From the NCBI GenBank assembly GCA_031082185.1, contig JAVHLI010000002.1, forward strand, positions 245,292 through 309,291: a stretch of DNA of 64,000 nucleotides, in the 5' to 3' direction. The notes under the pieces were generated by a model. It saw nothing but the letters and a program-made list of their open reading frames with translations. It made no database searches and was not told where the DNA came from. Shown here piece by piece: positions 24,801 through 34,036 of the stretch; position 1 is the first letter of the stretch; every line of letters begins with the position of its first letter. The position numbers and the translations under genes were made by a program. Source of the stretch: a bacterium. GTDB taxonomy: Bacteria > Sysuimicrobiota > Sysuimicrobiia > Sysuimicrobiales > Humicultoraceae.

Positions 24801-25709
24801 CTACTCCGCGAGCAGCGCGGCAACAAACGCGGCGGGATCGAACGGCACAAGATCCTCCAGACCCTCCCCGATGCCGACGAAGGCGATCGGAATCCCCAGA
24901 TCCCGCGTCACTGCCGCGGCAATCCCGCCCTTCGCCGTCCCGTCGAGCTTGGCGAGAACGACGCCGGTCAGGCCAACCGCCTCGTGGAAGCGGCGCGCCT
25001 GGGCTAGGCCGTTCTGGCCCGTGCCCGCGTCCAGGACCAGCAGGCGCTCCACCGGCGAACCGGGCAGCGCGCGTGCCAGCACCCGGTCCATCTTCTTGAG
25101 CTCTTCCATGAGGTTGACCTTGGTGTGCAGCCGGCCGGCGGTGTCCACGATCAGCACGTCCGCTCCCCTCGCCTGCGCCGCCTGCGCGGCATCAAAGACA
25201 ACGGCGGCCGGGTCTGATCCTGTCTGATGCCGAACAACCGGGACACCCACCCGCTCTCCCCACAGCTCGAGCTGCTCAATCGCCGCGGCACGGAACGTGT
25301 CGGCCGCGGCCAGCATGACCCGGCGGTCCTCCTGGCGCATCCTGAAGGCGAGCTTGCCGATCGTCGTGGTCTTGCCCGAACCGTTTACGCCCAGAACCAA
25401 CACCACCGCAGGAGCCGGATCGAGACGCAGCAGACCCGGCGCGCCCAACAGCTCGCGCAGGATCGTCCCAAGCGCGGCGCGAACCGCCTCGGCCGTGCGG
25501 GCCCCAGGGTCGCGGCGCAGCCGCTCCACGATCTCGGCACTAAGCCCGGCGCCCACGTCGGAGGCAATGAGAACCTCCTCCAAGCCGGCGAAGAACGCGT
25601 CGTCAGGGGGTGCCAACAGCAGGGCATCGAGACGTGAGGAGATCGCCTCTCGCGTGCGCCCGAGCGAGGTGCGCAGCCGGGCAAACCAGCCGGGGGATCC
25701 GGACGACAC
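24801..25709 (-). CDS. ftsY: Signal recognition particle receptor FtsY
   Basis: Membrane-associated GTPase that docks SRP at the translocon. The 302-residue protein is the compact Gram-positive form, lacking a long acidic A domain: N domain from GWFARLRTSLGRTREAISSR, G1 LGVNGSGKTTTIGKLA, AADTFRAAAIEQLELW, G3 LIVDTAGRLHTKVNLMEEL, GVVLAKLDGTAKGG, and FVGIGEGLEDLVPFDP at the end. The GTG start at 25709 lies 6 bp after the smc stop, the usual smc-ftsY pairing. Confidence 0.96.
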   Translation of the reverse strand: MSSGSPGWFARLRTSLGRTREAISSRLDALLLAPPDDAFFAGLEEVLIASDVGAGLSAEIVERLRRDPGARTAEAVRAALGTILRELLGAPGLLRLDPAPAVVLVLGVNGSGKTTTIGKLAFRMRQEDRRVMLAAADTFRAAAIEQLELWGERVGVPVVRHQTGSDPAAVVFDAAQAAQARGADVLIVDTAGRLHTKVNLMEELKKMDRVLARALPGSPVERLLVLDAGTGQNGLAQARRFHEAVGLTGVVLAKLDGTAKGGIAAAVTRDLGIPIAFVGIGEGLEDLVPFDPAAFVAALLAE

Positions 25710-25715
25710 GGTCGT

Positions 25716-28700
25716 CTACTCGCCCGGAAGGGCGACCGCCTCGCGCAGCCGCGAGGGCTCCTTCACCCCGAGTTCCTCGCGCGGCTCGGGCTCCCCCCCG
25801 TTCCGGGACGGTACCAGCCGCAACGAGACCAGCGCGGAGGTGCCCAGCTCCTGCATCGTCACGCCGTAGAGTACATCGGCCGCGGCCATGGTGCCCTTGT
25901 TGTGGGTAATGATGAGCACCTGGGTCTGCTGGGCCAGATCCCGCAGCAGGCCGGTGAACCGCCGGGTGTTCTCGTCGTCGAGCGCGGCCTCCACCTCGTC
26001 GAAGATGCAGAACGGGCTGGGGTGCACCCGCAGCAGCGCGAAGATCAGGGCCAGGGCCACGAGCACCCTCTCCCCTCCCGAGAGCGCGACCAGGGATCGG
26101 CGCTTCTTGCCGGGCAGCTGGGCGATCACCTCCAGCCCTGGCTCCGCGCCCAGCTCGTCCTCGACCAGCTCCAGGGAACCCTGCCCCCCATCGAACAGCT
26201 GCTGGAAAAGCCGACCGAACTCCCGGTCAACCTCCACGAAAGCCTGATCGAACCGCACGCGCAGCGCCGCGTTGATCACCGCAATCGAGTGCCTCAGCGC
26301 GTCCGCGGCGGCGCGGACATCCTGGGTGCGGGTGCGCAGGGCCTCCAGGCGCGCCGTCAGGGCGGCGTGCTCCTCGATCGCGCGTAGGTTGACCGGCCCC
26401 AGTTCCCGCAGCGCGGTCCGCAGTTCGTCCAGCCGTCGCCGGGCTTCATCGCGAGACACCTCAAGGCGGCGGGAAGCGGCATCTTCAAGAGCGATGCCGT
26501 ACTGCTCGTCGAGGCGCTGCGCGGCCGCGGCCAGTTCGGCGTCCGCCTGCGCACAGCGCAGCTCGGCGCGATGCAGCGCCGCCTCTCCGGCCCGGGTGGC
26601 ATCGAGCGCGGCGTGGAGCTCCGCTCCTCGGACCGCCAGGCAGTCGCGCAGCCCTGCCCGCTCGGCGGCCAGGCGCTCCAGCCTGGCCTTCCCTGCGGCC
26701 TGTCCGACAAGAACCGCATCGTGAGTGGCAGCCGCCTCACGGCGGTGCGCGGCTGCGGCATCCAGGTCGGCGGAGATACGCTCCGCGTCGCGGGCCAGTC
26801 CGGCACGGCGTGCCTCAATCTCCTCCATCACGGTGGTGCGGTCGCGCAGCCGCCCCCGCAGGGCCTCCAGGTTTCCGTCCACCTGTGCCATGGCGACCTG
26901 ACACGCGGCCAACGCCTGTGCCGATGCTTCCCGCGCACCACCCAGCCGTCGTGTCGCCTGTTCGAGTTCCACCAGGCGGGTCTCCAGATACCCGGTCTCG
27001 TCCTCGAGGCGGCGCACGTCAGCGGCCAGACGGTCCACCTCGGCCTGCCTGCCGTGAAGCTCCAGACCGCGTGACGCCGCCTCTGCCGCCAGCGCGGCCT
27101 CGTCCCCGGCCAGGCGCGTGGCCTCGGCTTCCAGTTGAGCCAAGCGCTGCGTGCGCTCGGTCAGGGCCCCGGCCGCTGCGCCGCGGTCGGCCCTACGTGA
27201 GGAAAGCGCGGCCTCGGTGGCCGCCGCCTGATCGGCGGCGGCCAGATGCTGCATCTGGGCCATCTCCCGGCGCGATGAAGCCCTTGCTGCGTCGACCCGC
27301 AGCGCGGCCAGCGCCTGGTTGCGCCCCAACGGCATGAGGTCGCGACCGCGCCGCCCGCGCAGCGACAGCACGCCGTCAGGGGAGAGGAGCGTGCCGTCCT
27401 GGGTGACAACTCGGCCGGAGAAGCCCGATGCGAACAGCTCCCAGGCGCGGTCCAGATCGGCTACTATCGCCACGTCGCCCAGCAGGGCTTCTACCGCAGG
27501 CCTGATCGCCGCGCCGGAGGTCACCACATCGGCCGCGCGCACATGTGCCCCGTCCGCGGGGATAGACGCCGCAGGGTGCCTGGCGCGAGCCGAGTCCAGG
27601 GCCAGGACCGCGGCTCCCCCATTCCCCTCTGCCTCAAGGAAGCCATGAATCGCCTGGATCGCCGCCCTGCTGTCCACGACCAGGCAGTGGAGCCTTCGCC
27701 CCAGGGCCGCGGCAACGGCGGGCTGGTACGCGCCCGGCACCTCTATCAGGTCGGCCACCGCGCCCCTGAGTTCCGGGAACCGGGCGGGATCGGCGCGGGC
27801 AGCCAGCAGCACACCACGTGCGCCCTCCTCGAAGCCTGCGAACTGAGCGTGCGCCTCTTCCATGGATGCCAGGCGGGACTGAAGTCCGTGTTCTTCCAGT
27901 TCAGCGGCCCGCAGCCGCTCCGCAGAGGCATCGAGGCCGCGACGGCACTCGTCGGACGTCCGCGTGGCGGATGCCAGAGCATCCTCCACCTGTTCGAGGG
28001 TCTTGCTGGCCTCGCTGCAGGCCCCTCGCGCGGATTCGAGGGCACTCGATATCCGCGCCGCGGCCTCGCGAAGGGCTTCAGCCCTCTTCTCAGTGGCAGC
28101 GACCGACTGGCCCAGCACCTCGGCCCGTGCGCAGAGCGCCGCCAGATCGCTGCGCGCCTGTGCCAGTGTCCGCGCAACGCCTCCTGCCTCGGGGCGGGCC
28201 AGGGACAACCGGGCCTCCGCTTCTTCTGCCGCGGCCGCGGCATCGGAGAAGCCGGCAGTCGCATCCGCCAGCTCGCGCCGCAGCAACTCACGCTGGTCCT
28301 CGACCACGACGGCCTCCAGACGCAGCACCTCTGCGTCTGCCTCCACGCGCACCCGCTCTTCCAACAGGCGGCCGGCCTCGTCCATCAGGTGCCGGTGGTG
28401 GGCGCGCAGACCATCGAGCCGCCGCTCCGCCTGCTGAACCTCGGCTGCGCGGACCGCGAGCTCCTCGGCACCGCCGAGGAGCGCCTGCTGGCCTTCCTCC
28501 CACTGGGTGGTCAAGGAGGCAACCTGCGCCTCGACCTCTGCCACGGCAGCTGAGGCGGCGTCTGCGCGCGCAGCGGATAGCGCGGCCTGTTCCCTTTCAA
28601 CCAAGAGCTGGGAGGCCAATCGCCGCGCGGTCCCCAACAGGCGCCGCGCCTCGTCCGCGTACAGCGCCAGTTCCAGGTCGCGCAGCTCCTCGCTGTGCGC

Positions 28701-29348
28701 ACGGTATAGAACCGCGGCCTCGGCCTGCGCCGCCAGCGCCAACTGCTGCGCCTCCAGCTCGGAGAGCAGATCGCCGGCACGGTCAAGATGGGCTTGGGCG
28801 TGGCCCAGCCGGCGCTCGGCCTCGGTGCGCTGCCGCTTCTGCCTTGCCAGACCCGCGGCCTCCTCCAACCACTGCCGGCGTTCGAGCGGCGTAGCGCGCA
28901 GGACCGCGTCTACCTCGCCCTGTCCGATCAGCGCATACGAACGGCCACCCAGCCCGGTGCCCAAAAACAGCATCTGGATGTCGCGCAGGCGGCAGTCCAC
29001 GCCGTTGATGGCGTACTCACCCTCGCCTCCCCGCGTCACGGCGCGCGACACGGTAACCTCGCTGAACTCCAGGGGGAGATCGCCGGCGCCGTTTTCCAGG
29101 GTGAGCGAGACTTTGGCCAGGCCGAGGGGCCGGCGGGATGCGGTGCCGGCGAAGATGATGTCCTCCATCCGTGCGCCCCGCAGCAGACGGGCGTTGGTCT
29201 CGCCCAGGGCCCAGCGGATGCTGTCCATGATGTTGCTCTTGCCGCTCCCGTTGGGGCCCACTATCGCGGTGATTCCTGGATGGAACTCGAGTTCGGTGCG
29301 GTCCACGAACGTCTTGAATCCTACGAGCTCCAGCCTCCGAAGCTGCAC
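25716..29348 (-). CDS. smc: Chromosome segregation protein SMC
   Basis: Condensin ATPase that organises and segregates the chromosome. The 1210-residue protein has the Walker A GPNGSGKSNIMDSIRWALGE at the N terminus, two long coiled-coil arms very rich in Ala, Arg, Glu and Leu (about 170-500 and 680-1010), the hinge in between (AVADLIEVPGAYQPAVAAAL near residue 525 to VTQDGTLLSPDGVLSLRG), and a C-terminal ABC part with signature LSGGERVLVALALIFALL and Walker B FCIFDEVEAALDDENT. The start is GTG at 29348. It precedes ftsY by 6 bp and follows a glycosyltransferase gene by 75 bp. Full length and intact. Confidence 0.97.
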   Translation of the reverse strand: MQLRRLELVGFKTFVDRTELEFHPGITAIVGPNGSGKSNIMDSIRWALGETNARLLRGARMEDIIFAGTASRRPLGLAKVSLTLENGAGDLPLEFSEVTVSRAVTRGGEGEYAINGVDCRLRDIQMLFLGTGLGGRSYALIGQGEVDAVLRATPLERRQWLEEAAGLARQKRQRTEAERRLGHAQAHLDRAGDLLSELEAQQLALAAQAEAAVLYRAHSEELRDLELALYADEARRLLGTARRLASQLLVEREQAALSAARADAASAAVAEVEAQVASLTTQWEEGQQALLGGAEELAVRAAEVQQAERRLDGLRAHHRHLMDEAGRLLEERVRVEADAEVLRLEAVVVEDQRELLRRELADATAGFSDAAAAAEEAEARLSLARPEAGGVARTLAQARSDLAALCARAEVLGQSVAATEKRAEALREAAARISSALESARGACSEASKTLEQVEDALASATRTSDECRRGLDASAERLRAAELEEHGLQSRLASMEEAHAQFAGFEEGARGVLLAARADPARFPELRGAVADLIEVPGAYQPAVAAALGRRLHCLVVDSRAAIQAIHGFLEAEGNGGAAVLALDSARARHPAASIPADGAHVRAADVVTSGAAIRPAVEALLGDVAIVADLDRAWELFASGFSGRVVTQDGTLLSPDGVLSLRGRRGRDLMPLGRNQALAALRVDAARASSRREMAQMQHLAAADQAAATEAALSSRRADRGAAAGALTERTQRLAQLEAEATRLAGDEAALAAEAASRGLELHGRQAEVDRLAADVRRLEDETGYLETRLVELEQATRRLGGAREASAQALAACQVAMAQVDGNLEALRGRLRDRTTVMEEIEARRAGLARDAERISADLDAAAAHRREAAATHDAVLVGQAAGKARLERLAAERAGLRDCLAVRGAELHAALDATRAGEAALHRAELRCAQADAELAAAAQRLDEQYGIALEDAASRRLEVSRDEARRRLDELRTALRELGPVNLRAIEEHAALTARLEALRTRTQDVRAAADALRHSIAVINAALRVRFDQAFVEVDREFGRLFQQLFDGGQGSLELVEDELGAEPGLEVIAQLPGKKRRSLVALSGGERVLVALALIFALLRVHPSPFCIFDEVEAALDDENTRRFTGLLRDLAQQTQVLIITHNKGTMAAADVLYGVTMQELGTSALVSLRLVPSRNGGEPEPREELGVKEPSRLREAVALPGE

Positions 29349-29423
29349 TCTCCGTCTCCTCCTCGACTCGGACCGCCTGCGCGGCCCGCCCGTTGTCCGA
29401 CCGCCGCCAGGGGCGGCGAGAGT

Positions 29424-30692
29424 CTAATCGGGCGCTGCGACGATAGGTGTAACCATTGCAGCATGACGATACAGTCCAACCAACCGCTCGGTAAGGGTCT
29501 CGATGGCGTAGGATTGGGCCGCGGTCCGACCGGCAGCGGCAAGGCGGCTCCGCAGCGCCTCGTCGCCAAGGAGCCGGCGAATCGCCGTGCCCAGCGCCTC
29601 GGCGTCCAGACCGGTCAGAAGTCCGGTCAGCCCGTCGCTGACAACCTCGGACACCCCTCCTGCGCCCACTGCGGCCACCGGCAGGCCGGCCGCCATCGCC
29701 TCCACCACGACGAGCCCCTGCGTCTCCGTGGGCGACGAGAAAGCAAACAGGTCGGCGGCCGCGTAGCAGTCGAGGACCCGGTCGTGATCGAGCGGGCCGG
29801 TGAAGATCACCTGCCCGGCTATGCCCCGCTCCGCGGCCGCGCGCCGGAGGGCCGCGGCCTCAGGGCCGCCGCCGACGACCAGCAGGCGCGCCGGCGTCCC
29901 CTGGGCGGCCACGGCAAAGGCCGCCAGCAGCACGTCAAAACGCTTCTCTCGCGCCAGGCGACCGACCGTAATGACCAGGGGCACGCCCGCGGGGATCCCA
30001 AGCCTGGGCCGGACCCAGTGCGGGTTCAGACGATCGAACCGGTCCAGTTCGAACCCCGCGGTCGCGAGAACCTCGACCCGAGCGGTAACGCCGCGTGCCA
30101 ACAACCAGTTCCGCACGGCATGGGAAGGCGCGACGACCAGCGAGCAGCGGTTGCAGTATTTTATCGTGTACCGCGTAACCACCTCGCGGGAGAACCGTTG
30201 GGACACGATCGGGACATAGTGCACGTACTCCGAGTACATCGTGTGATGCGTGAAAACCAGCGGCAACCCCAGGCGGCGGGCCGCGTAAAGACCCGCGGTC
30301 CCCATGAGGAACGGCGAGTGGGTGTGGATCACGGAGAGATGCCGGGCGCGCAGGCCGGCTGTGAAGCTCCGGGCCACCGGGATGGCCAGCGGGAAGTCAG
30401 GGATCCCGGGCGCCCGAACCGAAGGGAATCGAACTACATCGGGGTCGTCGTCCCTGTAGCCCGGATACGCGGGCGCGAAGATCGCGGCCTGGTGTCCCTG
30501 GCGCCGGAGCTCTGCCACCAAGGCCTCGATCGAGCGTACGACGCCGCTGATCCGCGGGAGGTAGGAATCGGAGAACACCCCCACGCGCACGGGGCCGTCG
30601 TCACGGGGCACGCCCTCGATGACCCACCTCCGTCCCGCACGGGACCGCCGGACGCCCGGGCCGGCTGATCCATTTATCGTTCGCGACGTCAC
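29424..30692 (-). CDS. GT4 glycosyltransferase, LafA-like
   Basis: Retaining GT-B glycosyltransferase of family 4. The protein (about 422 residues) has the donor-side start VRVGVFSDSYLPRISGVVRS, near residue 35, that is typical of alpha-glucosyl-diacylglycerol synthases (LafA/MgtA type), plus VIHTHSPFLMGTAGLYAARR, VFTHHTMYSEYVHYVP, LVITVGRLAREKRFDVLLAA, LLVVGGGPEA, IFTGPLDHDRVLDCYAAADLF, and SPTETQGLVVVEAMAAGLPV with the EX7E motif. The GTG at 30692 is chosen for its AAGGAG six bases upstream. A LafB-like gene lies at 55.6 kb, so the pair may make a glycolipid. The acceptor lipid is inferred, not shown; other GT4 roles are possible. Confidence 0.85.
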   Translation of the reverse strand: MTSRTINGSAGPGVRRSRAGRRWVIEGVPRDDGPVRVGVFSDSYLPRISGVVRSIEALVAELRRQGHQAAIFAPAYPGYRDDDPDVVRFPSVRAPGIPDFPLAIPVARSFTAGLRARHLSVIHTHSPFLMGTAGLYAARRLGLPLVFTHHTMYSEYVHYVPIVSQRFSREVVTRYTIKYCNRCSLVVAPSHAVRNWLLARGVTARVEVLATAGFELDRFDRLNPHWVRPRLGIPAGVPLVITVGRLAREKRFDVLLAAFAVAAQGTPARLLVVGGGPEAAALRRAAAERGIAGQVIFTGPLDHDRVLDCYAAADLFAFSSPTETQGLVVVEAMAAGLPVAAVGAGGVSEVVSDGLTGLLTGLDAEALGTAIRRLLGDEALRSRLAAAGRTAAQSYAIETLTERLVGLYRHAAMVTPIVAAPD

Positions 30693-30790
30693 ACCGTTCT
30701 CCTTCGGTTCAAGATAGCCGTCCGCAGCACCGCCAACGCGAAGGGGCAGCGCTCGTGCGCCGCCCCGCGCATCCACGGTCCTCGGTTGTA

Positions 30791-30868
30791 TGGTCGGGGA
30801 GGGGGGATTTGAACCCCCGGCCTCAGCGTCCCGAACGCTGCGCGCTAACCAAGCTGCGCCACTCCCCG
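30791..30868 (-). tRNA. tRNA-Pro (CGG anticodon)
   Basis: The minus strand folds as a full cloverleaf: acceptor stem CGGGGAG/CTCCCCG, discriminator A, and an encoded CCA at 30793-30791. The D arm holds GCAGCTTGGTTAGCGC. The anticodon stem CAGCG/CGCTG encloses the loop TTCGGGA, so the anticodon is CGG (proline). The T arm is GGGGG TTCAAAT CCCCC. A sigma-A promoter lies just upstream. Confidence 0.96.
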
Positions 30869-30877
30869 CTGCGCTCC

Positions 30878-30906
30878 ATTGTAGTCAAGGGAGCGCCGGC
30901 GGGCAA
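30878..30906 (-). promoter_or_regulatory. Promoter of tRNA-Pro
   Basis: Minus-strand TTGCCC (30906-30901), a 17-bp spacer and TACAAT (30883-30878) place transcription start about 3 bases before the mature tRNA 5' end at 30868. The element lies in the 42-bp gap after the S1-protein stop codon. Confidence 0.7.
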
Positions 30907-30910
30907 GTCA

Positions 30911-32215
30911 TCACTCCTTCTGCTCGGACTCCACCGTCTGCTCGGACTCCACCGCGGACTCGGCCGGACCGTCTTCTTCGGCCGGGGATGCTTCGGGCTC
31001 CGGGTGCTCCGCCCTGGCTTCCGCCGCCTGCCGGAGCAGGGCGCCCATGGCGTCACCTACCGCGTCACCGATGGTGATCCGCCCTTCATCTTCCTGCGCC
31101 CGCATATAGTCCTTCACGCGCTTGCGCTCGGTCTCCCTGGCCAGACGCCGAAGGCTGAGCAGCATCCGGCGCTCCTCGGGCCGTATCTCGGTGATCATTG
31201 CCTCGATCACCTGGCCGACCTCAACCACATCCTCCACCTTACCGACGCGTCGCTCCGCCAGCTCGGCGATCGGGAGGAACGCGTCGAGGTCGCGGAGACG
31301 CACGAACGCCCCGGACGGCACGATGCGCACGACCTTGCCCTTTGCGACCTCGCCCGCGCGATGCCGCTCGGATACCTCGGCCCACGGGTCGTCCAGAATC
31401 TGCTTGAGGCCCAGGGAGATCTTGCCGCTCTCCCTGTCCACCCGCAGAACCTGCACGCGCAGGTGCTGGTTGCGGCGGACCACCTCGGAAGGATGCCGGA
31501 TGTAGGTCCAGGCCATCTCGCTGATGGGCAGCAGGCCATCCACGCCGCCGAGGTCCACAAACGCACCGAAGTCGGTGATGCGCTTCACCGTGCCCTCGAC
31601 GATTGCGCCTTCCACCAGGCCGCCCAGTACCTCCTCGCGCTTGGACTTGCGGTCTTCCTCCACGGCCAGCCGGTGAGATAGGATCACCCGGCCCTTGCCG
31701 CGGTCCACCTCGATCACCCGAAGCGGAATGGACTGGCCCACGAACCACTCGAAGCGCCGGCCCTTTGCCTGGGAGAGATCCACGTGTGATCCGGGTACGA
31801 ACCCGCGCACGCCCAGATCCACCACGAGGCCGCCCTTGACCTTGTCAACGACCATCGCGTGCAGGATCGCGCCCGATTCCTTCATCTGGGCGATCCGATC
31901 CCAGGCATGAATGAAGTCGGCCCGCTTCTTGCTGAGGATGATGTTGCCCTCCTCGCCCTCCACGCGCATCACCATGACGTTGATCTGGTCGCCCACCGAT
32001 ACCGCGTCCACCTCGTCACCGTGACGGGTCATCTCCTTCGGTGGAATCAGCCCCTCGGACTTGGCGCCCACGTCCACCAGGATGCCCTCGGTATCAATGC
32101 GCACAACCGTTCCTTTGACGATCTGTCGCTCCTGGAGCCTCGGTACCGCGTTTTCTAGATCCAACGCATCGCTCCCAGGAACCTGATCGCCGTACACCAT
32201 GATCTCTTCGCTCAT
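30911..32215 (-). CDS. rpsA: S1 RNA-binding domain protein (ribosomal protein S1-like)
   Basis: Contains four S1 (OB-fold) domains in series, so it probably helps mRNA binding to the ribosome as bS1 does. About 434 residues: domain 1 from VKGTVVRIDTEGILVDVG, domain 2 with AMVVDKVKGGLVVDLGVRGF, domain 3 with GTVKRITDFGAFVDLGGVDG, domain 4 with GKVVRIVPSGAFVRLRDLDA. The C-terminal 60 residues are acidic and low-complexity (repeats such as ESEQTVESEQ). Domains 2 and 3 are the best conserved, as in Gram-positive S1. The ATG at 32215 is preferred to a GTG at 32224. Followed by a tRNA gene on the same strand. Confidence 0.9.
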   Translation of the reverse strand: MSEEIMVYGDQVPGSDALDLENAVPRLQERQIVKGTVVRIDTEGILVDVGAKSEGLIPPKEMTRHGDEVDAVSVGDQINVMVMRVEGEEGNIILSKKRADFIHAWDRIAQMKESGAILHAMVVDKVKGGLVVDLGVRGFVPGSHVDLSQAKGRRFEWFVGQSIPLRVIEVDRGKGRVILSHRLAVEEDRKSKREEVLGGLVEGAIVEGTVKRITDFGAFVDLGGVDGLLPISEMAWTYIRHPSEVVRRNQHLRVQVLRVDRESGKISLGLKQILDDPWAEVSERHRAGEVAKGKVVRIVPSGAFVRLRDLDAFLPIAELAERRVGKVEDVVEVGQVIEAMITEIRPEERRMLLSLRRLARETERKRVKDYMRAQEDEGRITIGDAVGDAMGALLRQAAEARAEHPEPEASPAEEDGPAESAVESEQTVESEQKE

Positions 32216-32312
32216 GCCTGCCACGCCCTCTCACGCGTACTCCGTCCCGGGCCATTGATTCCTCCGGGCACATCTAGGCGTCTTCGCCGCGACAACGGGG
32301 TTTCCTCCCGCC

Positions 32313-33353
32313 CTAGATCCGCCAGTAGTTCAGCATCCGGCCCCGCGCCGCGCGCAGCCGCGGGCGGATCGCCGCGGATGGGGCTTCCGGCGGCGGCTCC
32401 TCGTCTGGGATGCCCCAGGCCGTGCGACCGACCAGCGCTTCCAGCGTCGCCACGGCGGAAGCTCCCAGCGCCGCCAGATCGTAGCCGCCCTCCAGCGTGA
32501 CAAGCAGTGGCGCCCCGGACGCGCGGGCCGCTTCCTCGAGCAGCCGTGCCAGCCGGCCGAATCCCCGGGCGGTCATGACCATGCCTCCCAGCGGATCGGC
32601 AAAATGGGCATCGTACCCTGCCGAAACAATCAGGAAGTCCGGGTTGTAGGCCGAGCCAAGCGGGAGCACCACCTCGGTGAAGGCTTCCTCGTACCCACCG
32701 TCCCCTGTCTCGGCCGGAAGCGGCAGGTTCACGGTGAACCCCTCCCCAGGGCCCTCACCGACGTCTTGAAGAGCGCCGGTGCCTGGGTACCAGTACTCCT
32801 GGTGCAGGGAGATGAACAGCACCCCTGGATCGCGCCAGAAGATGGCCTGCGTTCCGTTGCCGTGATGGACGTCCCAATCAATAATCATAACACGCTTCCT
32901 GCCCGAGCGGCGCGCCGCGGCCGCGGCCACCGCGGCGTTGTTGAGCAGGCAGAACCCCATTCCCCGCTCCGGCAGGGCATGGTGACCGGGAGGACGGACG
33001 GTGACGAAGGCGCGGGAGGCCTCTCCGGCGCACAGCGCCTCTGCCGCATGCGCTGCGGCGCCGGCCGCGTAGGCGGCGGCGAGCGCCGAGTCCGCGCCGA
33101 CACGGGTGTCCTGATCCAGCCACCCGCCCCCGCGCTGCGCCATCGCCTCCAACTCGTCAACGTACGCGGCAGAGTGAACCGAGAGCAGGAGATCCCGCTC
33201 AACCGGCGGGAACGCGGACACCTCCACCAGATCGGCCAGCCCGCTCTCTCCGATCGCCCGTTGGATCGCTTGGAGGCGTTCCGGCCTCTCCGGGTGTCCT
33301 GCGCCGGTCAAGTGCCGCTCACTGGTGGGATGGGTGAGGTAGAGCACGCTCAC
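32313..33353 (-). CDS. Histone deacetylase-family (acetoin utilisation/acetylpolyamine) deacetylase
   Basis: Zinc-dependent deacetylase of the arginase/HDAC superfamily; bacterial members remove acetyl groups from polyamines, lysines or related amides. The 346-residue protein has HPERPERLQAIQRAI, VRPPGHHALPERGMGFCLLN with the His-His pair, IIDWDVHHGNGTQAIFW with zinc ligands Asp and His, FISLHQEYWYPGTG, and VSAGYDAHFADPLGGM with the third zinc ligand. The GTG at 33353 overlaps the rpe stop; the open frame upstream is rpe read in another phase. Substrate unknown. Confidence 0.92.
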   Translation of the reverse strand: MSVLYLTHPTSERHLTGAGHPERPERLQAIQRAIGESGLADLVEVSAFPPVERDLLLSVHSAAYVDELEAMAQRGGGWLDQDTRVGADSALAAAYAAGAAAHAAEALCAGEASRAFVTVRPPGHHALPERGMGFCLLNNAAVAAAAARRSGRKRVMIIDWDVHHGNGTQAIFWRDPGVLFISLHQEYWYPGTGALQDVGEGPGEGFTVNLPLPAETGDGGYEEAFTEVVLPLGSAYNPDFLIVSAGYDAHFADPLGGMVMTARGFGRLARLLEEAARASGAPLLVTLEGGYDLAALGASAVATLEALVGRTAWGIPDEEPPPEAPSAAIRPRLRAARGRMLNYWRI

Positions 33354-34036
33354 GGGTGGGCGGCTGCCCGCAGGGCGGCGACGGCTGATTCGATACCCTC
33401 GGGGGCGTTGAAGATCGCCGAGGCGGCAACCAGTACGTCTGCGCCGGCAGCGACGGCAGGACCTGCGGTCTGCGGCGATATGCCCCCGTCTATGCCCACC
33501 CAGCCGGACCAACCGACCAGGAGCGCTCTCAGGCGTCCGATCTTGGGAAGGACGCCCGCCAGAAAGGGCTGCCCCGCATAGCCCGGGTTGACGCTCATGA
33601 CAACCACGAAATCCAGGATGTCCCTCAACTCGGCGCAGACCTCCGGGGGCGTACCGGGATTCAGGGCGATCCCGGCCTGGACGCCGAGGGCCCGGATCTG
33701 GGACAGCGCGCGGTGCGGGTGCGCCGTCGCCTCGGGATGCACGGCCAGGCTGGAAGCGCCGGCGCGGGCGAACGCCTCCAGGTGGCGCTCGGGCCGGCAG
33801 ATCATCAGGTGAACGTCCAGCGGCAGGGTGGTAACACGGCGCAGCGCCTCCACAATCATGGGACCCATTGTGATAGGCGGGACGAAGCAACCGTCCATGA
33901 CGTCCACGTGGATCATGTCGGCGCCGCCCCGCTCGGCCGCACCCACGGCCTCCGCGAGGTGGGTCAAGTCGGCGCTAAGTATGCTCGCCGCGATGCGCAC
34001 GCGCCCCGTGTGGGCCGGCGGCCGAGGGACGGTCAC
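33350..34036 (-). CDS. rpe: Ribulose-phosphate 3-epimerase
   Basis: Interconverts ribulose-5-phosphate and xylulose-5-phosphate in the pentose phosphate pathway. The 228-residue TIM barrel shows IAASILSADLTHLAEAV, MIHVDVMDGCFVPPITMGP with the metal-binding His and Asp, LDVHLMICRPERH, VVMSVNPGYAGQPFL, and WVGIDGGISPQTA. The GTG start overlaps the prkC stop as GTGA. The order prkC-(rsgA)-rpe is common; rsgA is absent here. Confidence 0.96.
   Translation of the reverse strand: MTVPRPPAHTGRVRIAASILSADLTHLAEAVGAAERGGADMIHVDVMDGCFVPPITMGPMIVEALRRVTTLPLDVHLMICRPERHLEAFARAGASSLAVHPEATAHPHRALSQIRALGVQAGIALNPGTPPEVCAELRDILDFVVVMSVNPGYAGQPFLAGVLPKIGRLRALLVGWSGWVGIDGGISPQTAGPAVAAGADVLVAASAIFNAPEGIESAVAALRAAAHP

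Noticed and set aside
26357..28786. Several open frames within smc on both strands
   Set aside because: They are shadows of the Ala/Arg/Glu-rich coiled-coil arms, which keep all other frames open at this G+C content.
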